A stretch of DNA of 64,000 bases, from the NCBI RefSeq assembly GCF_013282575.1, contig NZ_JAAAYE010000011.1, positions 62,001 through 126,000 on the forward strand, read 5' to 3'. Of the stretch, positions 25,586 to 34,138 are shown piece by piece; position 1 is the stretch's first letter, and the number at the start of each line of letters is the position of its first letter. The notes below the pieces were generated by a model. It did not search any database, was not told the origin of the DNA, and saw only the letters and a program-made list of their open reading frames with translations. The position numbers were made by a program, and so were the translations under genes. Source of the stretch: Paraburkholderia sp. NMBU_R16. Its GTDB lineage: Bacteria > Pseudomonadota > Gammaproteobacteria > Burkholderiales > Burkholderiaceae.

Positions 25586-27568
25586 CTATTCGTCGTTGGA
25601 GGCGCGGCCGAGCCCGAATGCCGCGGGCAACTTGCGGTAGATCGTGGTCCGGGAGACCCCGAGTGCGCGCGCGGCTGCGGAGACGTTGCCGCCGTGCCGC
25701 TCGATCGCGGCGACGATGACGGATACGGCCACGTCCTGCAAGCGCGCATCGCGCGGCACCGCGCCAAGGAGGGGCGATGCGGCCGGAACGTTGGCAACGT
25801 TTGCGCTGGTTTCGGCTGCGGCGATATCTTCGAAGAAATCGTCGGGCAGATGCTGGCGGTGGATCTCGCCATCATCATCGACCATGGCGGCGGCCGTGCG
25901 CAGCAGGTTGCCGAGCTGCCTGAAGTTGCCGGGCCATGCGCATTGTTCGAATAGCGCCATGACCTCGGGCGAGACGCTGAGGCTGCGGCCGTTGCAGCTC
26001 GCCATGGACTCCTGTTCGAGCATCTTGTCGATGACGACCGCGAGGTCGGTCCGCTCGCGCAGCGGCGGGAGTTTGACGACGAGTCCGTTCAGGCGGTAGT
26101 AAAGATCCTCTCGGAAGCGGTTCTGCGCAATCATCTCCCGCAGGCTGCGATGGGTTGCGCAGACGACGGAAATATCGACGGGAATCGATTTGGCCGACCC
26201 GAGCGGGTTGACGATGCGCTCTTGCAGTACGCGCAGCAGGCGCACTTGCAGCGGATACGGCATATCGCCGATCTCGTCGAGAAACAGCGTGCCGCCGTTC
26301 GCCTGCACTAGCTTGCCGAGGGCGCCCTTGCGCCGCGCTCCGGTGAAGGCCCCTTCCTCGTATCCGAACAACTCCGATTCGATCAGCGTTTCGGGAATCG
26401 ACGCACAGTTCACGGCGACGAACGGACCGTCCCGGCGCGGCGAGTCGTTATGGATCGCCTGCGCGAGCAGTTCCTTGCCGGTACCCGTCTCGCCGGTGAT
26501 CAGAATCGGAATGTCCTTGCCGATGACCTTGCGCACTTTCGCAATCACGGCGGCAACTTGCGGATCGCCCGTATCGAGGCTCGAAAGCCGCACACGCGTG
26601 CTCGTCGACGCCGCCTGTGCGACCGCGCGCGATACGCGTTGTACATCGGCTACGGGGCCGTCGGCGAACGACGTGCGCTTGATGCCGATGCGCGCGCGGA
26701 CCACCGTGCCGTTGTGCAGATTCAGCGAGACGACTTGATCGGGATGGGCGCGCACGCGATCGAAGAGCTGTGCGCTCGTGAGACCGAAAAGCGAGGCGAG
26801 GGTATGCGCGCGCAATCCGGCGAGCGGGACGCCGAGCTGGAATTGCGCGCTGCGATTGGCGGACAGAAAACGGCCGTCGAGCGTGAAGGCGGCGATGCCT
26901 TCCATCAGCGTGCCGAGGAATTCGGGGCGGCCATGAAAGGCGATTTGCAGCGTGTCCTGGAACGTGCTCGTGAACAGATGATTTTCGATCATCTGCACCG
27001 ACATCTTCGCGAGCGCCATCGTATGCTGGTGATAGCTGCGGCAATCGCCCGTCACGTCGAGCACGCCGACGACCTCGCCGTAAGGGGCGAGGATCGGCAC
27101 GCTCGAACAGGTGAGGAACCGGTTGGCCGCCAGATAGTGCTGATCGCCATGGACGACGGTCGCGCTGCGCTCCGCCAGCGCGGTACCGATGGCGTTCGTG
27201 CCCTGGCGGTCTTCGGCCCAGTTCGCGCCCGGGCGAAGCGCGACCTTTTCCGCGCGCTGAAGGAAATCGTCGTCGCCGATGGAATGGAGGATGAGGCCTT
27301 GCGCATCCGTCAGCACGATCATGCTCTGCGTATTGACGATCTGCTCGTGCAGCGTTTCCATGACGGGCAGGGCGTGCGCCGTCAGTACGCGGTTTTGTTC
27401 GAGCTTGAGCGTGAGGTCGGCACCGGTCAGCACGTCGTAGTCGGGCCGCGTGCACGTGTGCAGGCCGAAGCCTTCCGAGCGTTCGTGCGCTTTCTGTATG
27501 CAAGGGGTCAACCAGCCGCTTTCGCCGTTCGTGAGCGAATTCGGGGCGTGACGGGCGTCGTCCGGCAT
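25586..27568 (-). CDS. sigma-54-dependent activator, AcoR-like (GAF-AAA+-Fis)
   Basis: About 660 residues. A GAF-type sensory part fills residues ~70-230 (NTQSMIVLTDAQGLILHSIGDDD...). The AAA+ domain has Walker A GETGTGKE, the sigma-54-contacting GAFTGA loop and Walker B GGTLFLDEIGD. The C-terminus is a Fis-type helix-turn-helix (NVSAAARALGVSRTTIYRKL). ATG 27568 is preceded by GGAGGAGACA, itself inside a frame open to 27709. Proteins of this type control acetoin or alcohol oxidation genes. The sigma-54 promoters at 29009 and 32400 make the PQQ dehydrogenase and aldehyde dehydrogenase genes its probable targets. Confidence 0.9.
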   Translation of the reverse strand: MPDDARHAPNSLTNGESGWLTPCIQKAHERSEGFGLHTCTRPDYDVLTGADLTLKLEQNRVLTAHALPVMETLHEQIVNTQSMIVLTDAQGLILHSIGDDDFLQRAEKVALRPGANWAEDRQGTNAIGTALAERSATVVHGDQHYLAANRFLTCSSVPILAPYGEVVGVLDVTGDCRSYHQHTMALAKMSVQMIENHLFTSTFQDTLQIAFHGRPEFLGTLMEGIAAFTLDGRFLSANRSAQFQLGVPLAGLRAHTLASLFGLTSAQLFDRVRAHPDQVVSLNLHNGTVVRARIGIKRTSFADGPVADVQRVSRAVAQAASTSTRVRLSSLDTGDPQVAAVIAKVRKVIGKDIPILITGETGTGKELLAQAIHNDSPRRDGPFVAVNCASIPETLIESELFGYEEGAFTGARRKGALGKLVQANGGTLFLDEIGDMPYPLQVRLLRVLQERIVNPLGSAKSIPVDISVVCATHRSLREMIAQNRFREDLYYRLNGLVVKLPPLRERTDLAVVIDKMLEQESMASCNGRSLSVSPEVMALFEQCAWPGNFRQLGNLLRTAAAMVDDDGEIHRQHLPDDFFEDIAAAETSANVANVPAASPLLGAVPRDARLQDVAVSVIVAAIERHGGNVSAAARALGVSRTTIYRKLPAAFGLGRASNDE

Positions 27569-27835
27569 TGTCTCCTCCATTGAGGCCTCAGGTAGGCCCT
27601 CGTACCGGCGCGTAGCCGATACGTTGTGGTGCCGCTTGGAGCAAGTTACGCGCCAGAAACGCCACTTCGAGCCGAAGCCGGGCTGAAACGCCATGCTGCG
27701 ACCGATCACGGCGCGGCATCGACTTTCGACTGCATCGTTTACGATGGCGCCATTGCCGAGTAGGCGGAATCGGGAGTTATCCGTAGTTTCCCGAGGTTTC
27801 CGCCGCGGCCTCTCAGCCTCCCGAACCGGCCTTCA

Positions 27836-28810
27836 ATGAACGCGTCTCATTCGAAACTCCGAGCGCTCCAGCAAGCAGCAACGCATTACGGTATCACGCG
27901 CGATGGCCATCGCATCGCGTTTGCCGTCGCAGGTGCGCTCGACGGCGTGCCCGTCGCCGTCCTGCACGGCGGGCCCGGCAGTGCCAGTGCGATGAGCGTG
28001 CTTGCGCGCTTCGATCTCGCGCGCTGTCGCGTCGTGCTGATCGATCAGCGCGGCGCCGGCGCGTCGAGACCGCGCGGCAGCCTGCGGCATAACCGCACGG
28101 ACCGGCTCGTCGGCGACATGGAAGCCGTTCGCGAGCGGCTCGGATTCGCGCGATGGGGTATCGTCGGTGGATCGTGGGGCGCGGCGCTTGCGCTCGCCTA
28201 TGCGGGCGCGCAGCCGCAGCGGGTGACAGGCGTCGTGCTGCGCGGCCTTTTCCTTACATCGCGGCGCGAAGTGCGAGGCTTGTTCATCGGCTCGCGCGGC
28301 CGCGCCCCGCACGCATGGCGCGCGCTCATGCGTGCGGCACATTGCGACCGGCCGGCAGCGCTCGTCGCATGCTGCGAGCGGGCGTTGCGCCAGGGCGCCC
28401 CATGGCCGCGGCAGCGCGGCGTCGCGCTTGCGTGGCGCGATTACGAAGACGCGGTACTCGCATCGGCGCATATCGGCCGTCCACGCGGCACCGCGCGGCG
28501 GACGCGCACTGGGCACGCGAACGCGTTGCGGCTGACGAAGAAATACCGCATCCAGGCGCACTATCTGACCCATGATTGTTGGCTCGGCGAACGGCGGCTG
28601 CTCTCGCTGGTGCGCCGCGCCGCGACGAACGGCATACCGCTCGCGGCCGTTCACGGCATGCGCGATCCCGTATGTCCGCCCGGCAACTTGCGGCGCCTCG
28701 CGCGGGCCGTTCCGAACGTCAGGCTCACGCGCGTAAACGCAGGCCATCTCGGCAGCGAATCGGCGCTTGCGGCGAGTCTCGCTGAAGCGATTCGAGCGAT
28801 GTTCGGCTGA
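27836..28810 (+). CDS. alpha/beta hydrolase, proline iminopeptidase-like
   Basis: 324 residues. HGGPG forms the oxyanion-hole motif of the prolyl aminopeptidase group, IDQRGAGAS follows, and GGSWGAALAL holds the nucleophile Ser (G-x-S-x-G). The catalytic Asp is probably in MRDPVCPP and the His in NAGHLGS. Cytoplasmic; the substrate may be an N-terminal Pro peptide or a small ester. It is divergent from the sigma-54 activator gene and upstream of the PQQ dehydrogenase operon. Whether it belongs to alcohol metabolism is unclear. Confidence 0.85.
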   Translation: MNASHSKLRALQQAATHYGITRDGHRIAFAVAGALDGVPVAVLHGGPGSASAMSVLARFDLARCRVVLIDQRGAGASRPRGSLRHNRTDRLVGDMEAVRERLGFARWGIVGGSWGAALALAYAGAQPQRVTGVVLRGLFLTSRREVRGLFIGSRGRAPHAWRALMRAAHCDRPAALVACCERALRQGAPWPRQRGVALAWRDYEDAVLASAHIGRPRGTARRTRTGHANALRLTKKYRIQAHYLTHDCWLGERRLLSLVRRAATNGIPLAAVHGMRDPVCPPGNLRRLARAVPNVRLTRVNAGHLGSESALAASLAEAIRAMFG

Positions 28811-28870
28811 AGCCGTTCGGCTTCGTTTGGGGTCGACGCTCTCTCGGCCCTCTGCGGTTTCCCTCCTGCC

Positions 28871-28888
28871 TGTTCCCAACGTGAACAG
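28871..28888. promoter_or_regulatory. dyad site TGTTC...GAACA, likely activator binding site
   Basis: TGTTCCCAACGTGAACAG contains TGTTC and GAACA as inverted half-sites. It resembles the next site 30 bp downstream and the one before the aldehyde dehydrogenase gene, so the same regulator probably binds all three. Confidence 0.5.
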
Positions 28889-28900
28889 TGTCCGCACCGC

Positions 28901-28919
28901 CTGTACCGAATTGGAACAG
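28901..28919. promoter_or_regulatory. dyad site CTGTACC..GGAACAG, likely activator binding site
   Basis: CTGTACCGAATTGGAACAG is a near-perfect inverted repeat. Its reverse complement, TGTTCCAATTCGGTAC, differs at one base from the palindrome at 32298-32313 upstream of the aldehyde dehydrogenase gene. Shared operators at both promoters point to one regulon. Confidence 0.6.
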
Positions 28920-29008
28920 CTGCGACGTAACGACACATCGAACGACCCGATTCGGCGGGCACGCGCATCGGCTGCAATGCCGCGCGGCACCGGGCGATCC
29001 CACCTCAA

Positions 29009-29023
29009 TGGCATACGACTTGC
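29009..29023 (+). promoter_or_regulatory. sigma-54 promoter (-24/-12)
   Basis: TGGCATACGACTTGC matches the consensus TGGCAC-N5-TTGC with the invariant GG and GC exactly 10 bp apart. It lies 144 bp before the dehydrogenase ATG, in the right place for activation by the AcoR-like protein at 25586-27568. Confidence 0.75.
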
Positions 29024-29166
29024 GTTGAGCCGCCCGCCGCGGTTGCCGAATGAAGCGTGAAGCGCGCAGTTCGAAATACCGCCGCAATCAATCGATAAAT
29101 CCTCGGCCGCGCGTGGCATCGGACTCAGGCGGATTCAGCGCTCGGCAGGGAGCCTTGGAGAGAGAC

Positions 29167-30894
29167 ATGAAAAGAAGTTCGGCTTCGGCCTTGTTGCTCA
29201 CGGCACTTGCGAGCGCGCTCGCGGGCGTTCTCGGTCTCGATGCACCTCGTGCCGGCGCGGCCGACACGTATCCCCCGGTCACGTTCGAGCGCATGACGAA
29301 CGCGCAAGAGGACGCGGGTTGGCTCACCTACTACCGCACCTACAGCGGGCAATCGCATTCGCCGCTCAAGCAGATCGATACCTCGAACGTCAAACGGCTC
29401 GTGACGGCATGGAGCTACAAGTTCCCTGCCGAGCTGCAGCAAGGCTTCGAAGCCACGCCGATCGTCAACGGGCGTTATCTCTTCGTCAGCACGCCCAAGG
29501 ACAACGTCTACGCGTTCGATGCCGCAACGGGCAAGACGCTCTGGAAATTCGAGCCCAAGCTCGGCGCCGAATCGTTCAAGACGGCCTGCTGCGATGTCGT
29601 CAACCGCGGCGTCGCGCTCTACGGCAAGAACGTCTATGTGGCCATGCTGAGCGGCGAGGTAGCCGCGCTCGATGCGCAAACGGGCAACCTGGTCTGGAAG
29701 AAGCAGATGTTCGATCCCGGCCTGGGCTATGCGTTCTCGCTCGCACCGCTCGCGCTGGACGGTGCGATCGTCGTCGGCAGTTCGGGCGGCGAGTATGGCG
29801 CACGCGGCTTCATCGCCGCGCTGAGCCCCGAGGATGGCAAGGTGCTCTGGAAGCGCTTCACGGTGCCGGGTGCGAAGGAGAAGGGCGGCGACACCTGGCC
29901 TGACGGCATGCAGGATCACGGCGGCGCGCCGGCCTGGCTGACCGGCACCTACGACGCGGCGACGAAAACGCTCTACTGGGGCGTCGGCAACCCTGGACCG
30001 TGGCTGGCCGATTTGCGTCCCGGCGACAATCTTTATTCGGACTCCTTACTGGCGCTCGACCCGAAGACCGGCGCGCTCAAATGGCACTTCCAGTACACGT
30101 CGCACGACACATGGGACTACGACGGCGTGAATACGCCGGTGCTCGCGAAGATCAGCTACGAGGGTAAGGACTACGACGCGATCATCCACGCGGATCGCAA
30201 CGGCTACTTCGATGCGATCGATCGCAGCAACGGCAAGCTCATCTATGCGAGGCCGTTCGTCAAGGCCACTTCGGTGACGGGATACACGGCCGAGGGCAAG
30301 CCGATCCAGGACGGCGCGAAATATCCGAAGGTCGGCTCGACGATCGATACGTGTCCGAGCTTTCTCGGCGGCAAGAACTGGTGGTCGATGTCCTACGATC
30401 CCGAGCGGCATCTCGCGTTCGTGCCTGCGCTGCACGCCTGCATGAGCCTGTCGGGTAAATCGGTGAGCTACATGGAAGGGCTGCCCTATCTGGGCGAAGG
30501 CTTCGAAATCAAGGCCGAGCCCGGCAGCAAAGGCTATGGCGAGCTGCAAGCGATCGACGTGAACACGGGCAAGAAGGTCTGGAGCCATTGGACGAAGATG
30601 CCTTGGAACGGCGGCGTCGCGAGCACGGCAAGCGGCATTGCGTTCAGCGGTTCGCTCGACGGCCATCTCTATGCGTTCGACGCGGCCACGGGCAAGGTGC
30701 TTTGGCAAAGTCCGAAACTCGCGAGCGGCATCATCGCGCAGCCGTCGATCTTCGAAGTCGACGGCAAGGAGTATGTCGCCGTGCTGGCCGGCTACGGCGG
30801 CGCGAATCCGATCTGGGGTGGCCCGATGGCGAAGATTGCCGAGAAGGTTCCGCGCGGCGGCACGCTCTACGTCTTCGCGCTCGGTCGCAGCTGA
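29167..30894 (+). CDS. PQQ-dependent alcohol dehydrogenase, lanthanide-type signature
   Basis: 575 residues with an N-terminal signal peptide and the eight-bladed quinoprotein fold (repeats such as VYAFDAATGKTLWKF and LYAFDAATGKVLW). Vicinal Cys141-Cys142 match the disulfide that packs on PQQ. Metal ligands by family analogy are Glu209 (GGEYGARGF), Asn275 (GVGNPGPW) and Asp317. The active-site stretch reads W316-D317-Y318-D319: the second Asp is the extra ligand that marks lanthanide-using enzymes (XoxF/ExaF/PedH type). It would oxidise ethanol or another alcohol in the periplasm. ATG 29167 follows GGAGAGAGAC. Preceded by a sigma-54 promoter; followed 98 bp later by the cytochrome fusion gene. 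Confidence 0.88.
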   Translation: MKRSSASALLLTALASALAGVLGLDAPRAGAADTYPPVTFERMTNAQEDAGWLTYYRTYSGQSHSPLKQIDTSNVKRLVTAWSYKFPAELQQGFEATPIVNGRYLFVSTPKDNVYAFDAATGKTLWKFEPKLGAESFKTACCDVVNRGVALYGKNVYVAMLSGEVAALDAQTGNLVWKKQMFDPGLGYAFSLAPLALDGAIVVGSSGGEYGARGFIAALSPEDGKVLWKRFTVPGAKEKGGDTWPDGMQDHGGAPAWLTGTYDAATKTLYWGVGNPGPWLADLRPGDNLYSDSLLALDPKTGALKWHFQYTSHDTWDYDGVNTPVLAKISYEGKDYDAIIHADRNGYFDAIDRSNGKLIYARPFVKATSVTGYTAEGKPIQDGAKYPKVGSTIDTCPSFLGGKNWWSMSYDPERHLAFVPALHACMSLSGKSVSYMEGLPYLGEGFEIKAEPGSKGYGELQAIDVNTGKKVWSHWTKMPWNGGVASTASGIAFSGSLDGHLYAFDAATGKVLWQSPKLASGIIAQPSIFEVDGKEYVAVLAGYGGANPIWGGPMAKIAEKVPRGGTLYVFALGRS

Positions 30895-30992
30895 TCCGTC
30901 CTCTGCATTGCAGCCTTTATTGGTCGCGAGTCTGCACGGTATTCGACGCATGACTCGCGGCACCGCCTCACGCATTCATCGGTAGCATCGCC

Positions 30993-32234
30993 ATGAAAAT
31001 CTCTTCGTTGCCTCTCGCCGCCGCAAGCGTCTTCGCTGCCGGCGCTTTCCTCGCCTCCGCGCCGGTCCCCGCGGCCGTGCGTGTCTGTACGTTCCCCGGC
31101 AGCCCGTCGGCCAGCCTCGATCGAGCCGTCGCACGCGAAGCGTTCAAGCGCGCGCGAATCGATGCGTCCATCGTCAGCGATGCGCTCGGCTCCAGCGATG
31201 ACGACGGCGTCTCGCTCAAGGAACTGCGCCGCGCACTCGCGAGCCGCTGCGACGTCATCGCGGGCTTTCCGCGCTCGCCGACCGCCAACGCCGCAAGCCC
31301 CGAGTTGCAATTCTCGCGCGGCTATTTACGAGCGGACTATGTCGACCTGAGCGTGGCCGCATCGTCGTCGACGCCTCGTCCTGCCAATGTCGTGGCCGCG
31401 ACCTATGCGAGTCCCGCGCAGCTGATCGCCGTGCAGCAGTTCAGCGGTGCGCGGCTCGACCTCGAAAACACGCCGGAGTTGACCGTCGCCGCGGTCGCGG
31501 GCGGCCGCGCTGAGCGCGCGATCGTCTGGTACCCGGCTGTGGTGGCCTATCGACGCTCGCACCCCGAGCAACGCTTCGAGCTCGGCGCGACGCGCTCGGT
31601 CTACGCGCAGTGGCAATTGGTCTTTGCATTCGATGCGAAGCGAGCCGGGATGCATGAACGCATCGACAAGGCGTTGGCGGCCATGCAAGCGGATGGCCGG
31701 CTCGCCGCGCTCACGCGCGACTGGGATCTCCCGGCGTTGGCCGAAGCCCGGGCTGACCGGCCTCTGCATAAGCCCGAGCTTGCCTATCGCGATGGTGCCG
31801 CGCGGTATGCCGACGGGGCAGTACGCACGGCAACCTACGATCCATCGATAAAAGGCGCTTTTGTGCGCGTGTCGGCGACGTCGCCCGGCGACACGCCCGC
31901 GTTCGACCATGCGCAGATCGAACACGGCAAGCGTCTTTATGCGAGCGCGTGCGCCAAGTGTCACGGTGCGACCCTGCAGGGCGTGACGGCGCCGGCCTTG
32001 ACCGGTCCCGCGTTCGCACCGGCCAGCAATTCCCACCTCACGATCGGAGGCATCTTTGGCTACATGTCCACGAACATGCCGGCAGACCGCCCGGGCAAGC
32101 TCAAGCCGCAGGACTACGCCGACATCATGGCGTTCCTGCTCTATTCGAACGGGTATCGACCGAAAACCGAGAAGCTCACGGCCGATGTCGCGCGCGCGTC
32201 GGTGACGCCGCTCAACGCGGGGCCGGGGCAATGA
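30993..32234 (+). CDS. periplasmic solute-binding-like domain fused to cytochrome c
   Basis: 413 residues. A signal peptide (to about residue 28) leads to a family-3 solute-binding-like domain at ~29-255 ([10 protein letters not shown]..., later ..[24 protein letters not shown]), resembling the MxaJ/XoxJ proteins that assist methanol dehydrogenases. Residues ~300-395 form a class-I cytochrome c with the heme motif C320-A-K-C323-H324 and probable axial Met362 in [10 protein letters not shown]. Normally J-type and cytochrome G-type partners are separate proteins. The fusion is probably the electron acceptor and helper of the adjacent PQQ dehydrogenase. No separate cytochrome gene is nearby. Confidence 0.8.
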   Translation: MKISSLPLAAASVFAAGAFLASAPVPAAVRVCTFPGSPSASLDRAVAREAFKRARIDASIVSDALGSSDDDGVSLKELRRALASRCDVIAGFPRSPTANAASPELQFSRGYLRADYVDLSVAASSSTPRPANVVAATYASPAQLIAVQQFSGARLDLENTPELTVAAVAGGRAERAIVWYPAVVAYRRSHPEQRFELGATRSVYAQWQLVFAFDAKRAGMHERIDKALAAMQADGRLAALTRDWDLPALAEARADRPLHKPELAYRDGAARYADGAVRTATYDPSIKGAFVRVSATSPGDTPAFDHAQIEHGKRLYASACAKCHGATLQGVTAPALTGPAFAPASNSHLTIGGIFGYMSTNMPADRPGKLKPQDYADIMAFLLYSNGYRPKTEKLTADVARASVTPLNAGPGQ

Positions 32235-32297
32235 TCGATCGCACGCGCGGCGATCGGTTCGTTCGACCGTTCCAGTTGTTGTTCCACTTGTTTCAGT

Positions 32298-32313
32298 TGT
32301 TCCAATTCGGAAC
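32298..32313. promoter_or_regulatory. palindrome TGTTCC-N-GGAAC, likely activator binding site
   Basis: TGTTCCAATTCGGAAC contains a perfect GTTCC-N5-GGAAC inverted repeat. It matches the site at 28901-28919. Further TGTTCC/GGAAC half-sites flank it (GTTCC at 32281, GGAAC at 32331). Confidence 0.6.
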
Positions 32314-32399
32314 GGTCGTCGATGCAGCTTGGAACACTGTTGCAGTCGGCACCGATCGATGCAGGTCTGTATCGATGCCCAGGCGGGCTTCAGACACGT

Positions 32400-32414
32400 G
32401 GGCATACATGTTGC
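32400..32414 (+). promoter_or_regulatory. sigma-54 promoter (-24/-12) of the aldehyde dehydrogenase gene
   Basis: GGGCATACATGTTGC has GG and GC at the required spacing and shares GGCATAC/GGGCATAC with the promoter at 29009. It lies 65 bp before the aldehyde dehydrogenase start and about 90 bp after the palindrome. Confidence 0.65.
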
Positions 32415-32478
32415 CTCGTTGAGCCCACCGCCGGATGGCGCACAACCCAACACAATTTTGGATTCAAGGAGACACGCG

Positions 32479-34005
32479 ATGGACATGTTAGACCTCAAGA
32501 AGCTGGGACTCGACATCGAGTATCCGTACCTTCAGCAGTACGAGAACTACATCGGCGGCAAGTGGGTCCCGCCCGTTGCAGGCGAGTACTTCGAAAACGT
32601 CTCGCCGATCAACGGCAAGCCGTTCTGTCGCGTTCCCCGTTCCAGCGCAGCCGACGTCGAGCTCGCGCTCGATGCGGCTCACAAGGCGCGTCGCGCCTGG
32701 GGCAAGACTTCGACGACCGACCGGGCCAATCTGCTGCTCGCGGCAGCCGATCGGATGGAGAGGAATCTGAAGCTGCTGGCCGTGGCCGAAACGATCGACA
32801 ACGGCAAGCCGCTGCGCGAGACGATGGCCGCCGACCTGCCGCTCGCGGTCGATCATCTGCGCTACTTCGCCGGCTGCATTCGCGCGCAGGAAGGTGGCAT
32901 TTCGGAGATCGACGACAACACCGTCGCGTATCACTTCCATGAGCCGATGGGCGTCGTCGGCCAGATCATCCCCTGGAACTTCCCGTTGCTGATGGCGGCA
33001 TGGAAGCTTGCCCCCGCGCTTGCGGCCGGCAACTGCGTCGTGCTGAAACCGGCGGAGCAGACGCCGGCTTCGATCCTCGTGCTGATGCAGATCATCGGCG
33101 ATCTGTTCCCGGCCGGCGTCGTCAACATCGTGAACGGCTTCGGCCGCGAGGCGGGCGAAGCGCTTGCCACGAGCAACCGCATTTCGAAGCTGGCCTTCAC
33201 GGGCTCCACGCCGACGGGCAAGCACATCATGCGCGCGGCCGCCGAGACGTTGATTCCGACGACGGTCGAGCTCGGTGGCAAGAGCCCGAATATTTTCTTC
33301 GCCGACGTGCTCGATCGCGACGATGCATTCCTCGACAAGGCGCTCGAAGGCCTCGCGATGTTCGCGCTGAACCAGGGCGAAGTCTGCACGTGCCCGTCAC
33401 GCGTGATGATCCAGGAATCGATCTACGAACGCTTCATCGAAAAGGCGATCACCCGGGTGCAGGCGATCAAGGCCGGCCATCCGCTCGATCCGTCGACGAT
33501 GATCGGCGCGCAGGCTTCGCAGCAGCAGCTCGACAAGATCCTGTCGTACATCGATATCGGCCGCGGGGAGGGTGCGCAGTGCCTGACGGGCGGCGAGCGA
33601 AGGAGTCCCGCCGAAGGCCTGTCGAGCGGCTACTACGTGATGCCGACGATGCTGCTCGGTAACAACAAGATGCGCGTATTCCAGGAAGAGATCTTCGGGC
33701 CGGTCGCGTCGGTGATGACGTTCAAGGACGAAGCCGAAGCGATCGAACTCGCCAACGATACCTACTTCGGACTCGGCGCGGGCGTCTGGACGCGCGATGG
33801 CACGCGCGCGTACCGGATGGGCCGCGAGATCGAAGCGGGCCGCGTATGGACCAATTGCTATCACCTGTACCCCGCGCATGCGGCATTCGGCGGCTACAAG
33901 CAATCGGGCATCGGGCGCGAGACGCACAAGATCGCGCTGTCGAACTACCAGCAAACGAAGTGTCTGCTCGTGAGCTACGACGCCAAGCCGCTCGGCTTCT
34001 TCTGA
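32479..34005 (+). CDS. exaC: NAD-dependent aldehyde dehydrogenase, AcoD/ExaC-like
   Basis: 508 residues of the aldehyde dehydrogenase superfamily: [31 protein letters not shown] and FTGSTPTGK (NAD binding), catalytic Glu264 in VELGGKSP and nucleophile Cys303 in GEVCTCPSR. Sequence features such as the N-terminal [22 protein letters not shown] suggest the acetaldehyde dehydrogenase group that works with quinoprotein ethanol dehydrogenases. It oxidises the aldehyde made by the PQQ enzyme to the acid in the cytoplasm. ATG 32479 follows AAGGAG. It has its own sigma-54 promoter. Confidence 0.9.
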   Translation: MDMLDLKKLGLDIEYPYLQQYENYIGGKWVPPVAGEYFENVSPINGKPFCRVPRSSAADVELALDAAHKARRAWGKTSTTDRANLLLAAADRMERNLKLLAVAETIDNGKPLRETMAADLPLAVDHLRYFAGCIRAQEGGISEIDDNTVAYHFHEPMGVVGQIIPWNFPLLMAAWKLAPALAAGNCVVLKPAEQTPASILVLMQIIGDLFPAGVVNIVNGFGREAGEALATSNRISKLAFTGSTPTGKHIMRAAAETLIPTTVELGGKSPNIFFADVLDRDDAFLDKALEGLAMFALNQGEVCTCPSRVMIQESIYERFIEKAITRVQAIKAGHPLDPSTMIGAQASQQQLDKILSYIDIGRGEGAQCLTGGERRSPAEGLSSGYYVMPTMLLGNNKMRVFQEEIFGPVASVMTFKDEAEAIELANDTYFGLGAGVWTRDGTRAYRMGREIEAGRVWTNCYHLYPAHAAFGGYKQSGIGRETHKIALSNYQQTKCLLVSYDAKPLGFF

Positions 34006-34044
34006 TCGCGGGCAGTACGCGATGCGGTGCTGTTCACAAAGAAA

Positions 34045-34072
34045 AACGCCAGGGTCGTGAGACCCTGGCGTT
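34045..34072 (-). terminator. intrinsic terminator of the porin gene
   Basis: A perfect 12-bp stem (AACGCCAGGGTC / GACCCTGGCGTT) with a GTGA/TCAC loop. Read on the minus strand it is followed by a T-rich run (TTTTTC), so it terminates the porin transcript; it may also slow readthrough from the aldehyde dehydrogenase gene. Confidence 0.9.
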
Positions 34073-34138
34073 CAAGTGCTCGCACCGAAGTTTGAGCAGC
34101 GCGGCGTCGACGAAGCGATGCCGCGCAGTCGTTGTTGC

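Larger units (their letters stand above)
28811..29166 (+). promoter_or_regulatory. control region of the PQQ alcohol dehydrogenase gene
   Basis: 356 bp without a gene. It contains two dyad sites (28871-28888 and 28901-28919) and, about 90-140 bp downstream, a perfectly spaced sigma-54 promoter (29009-29023). This spacing is typical for activator sites of enhancer-binding proteins. The frame of the dehydrogenase stays open to 29050, but the signal peptide starts at 29167. Confidence 0.7.
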
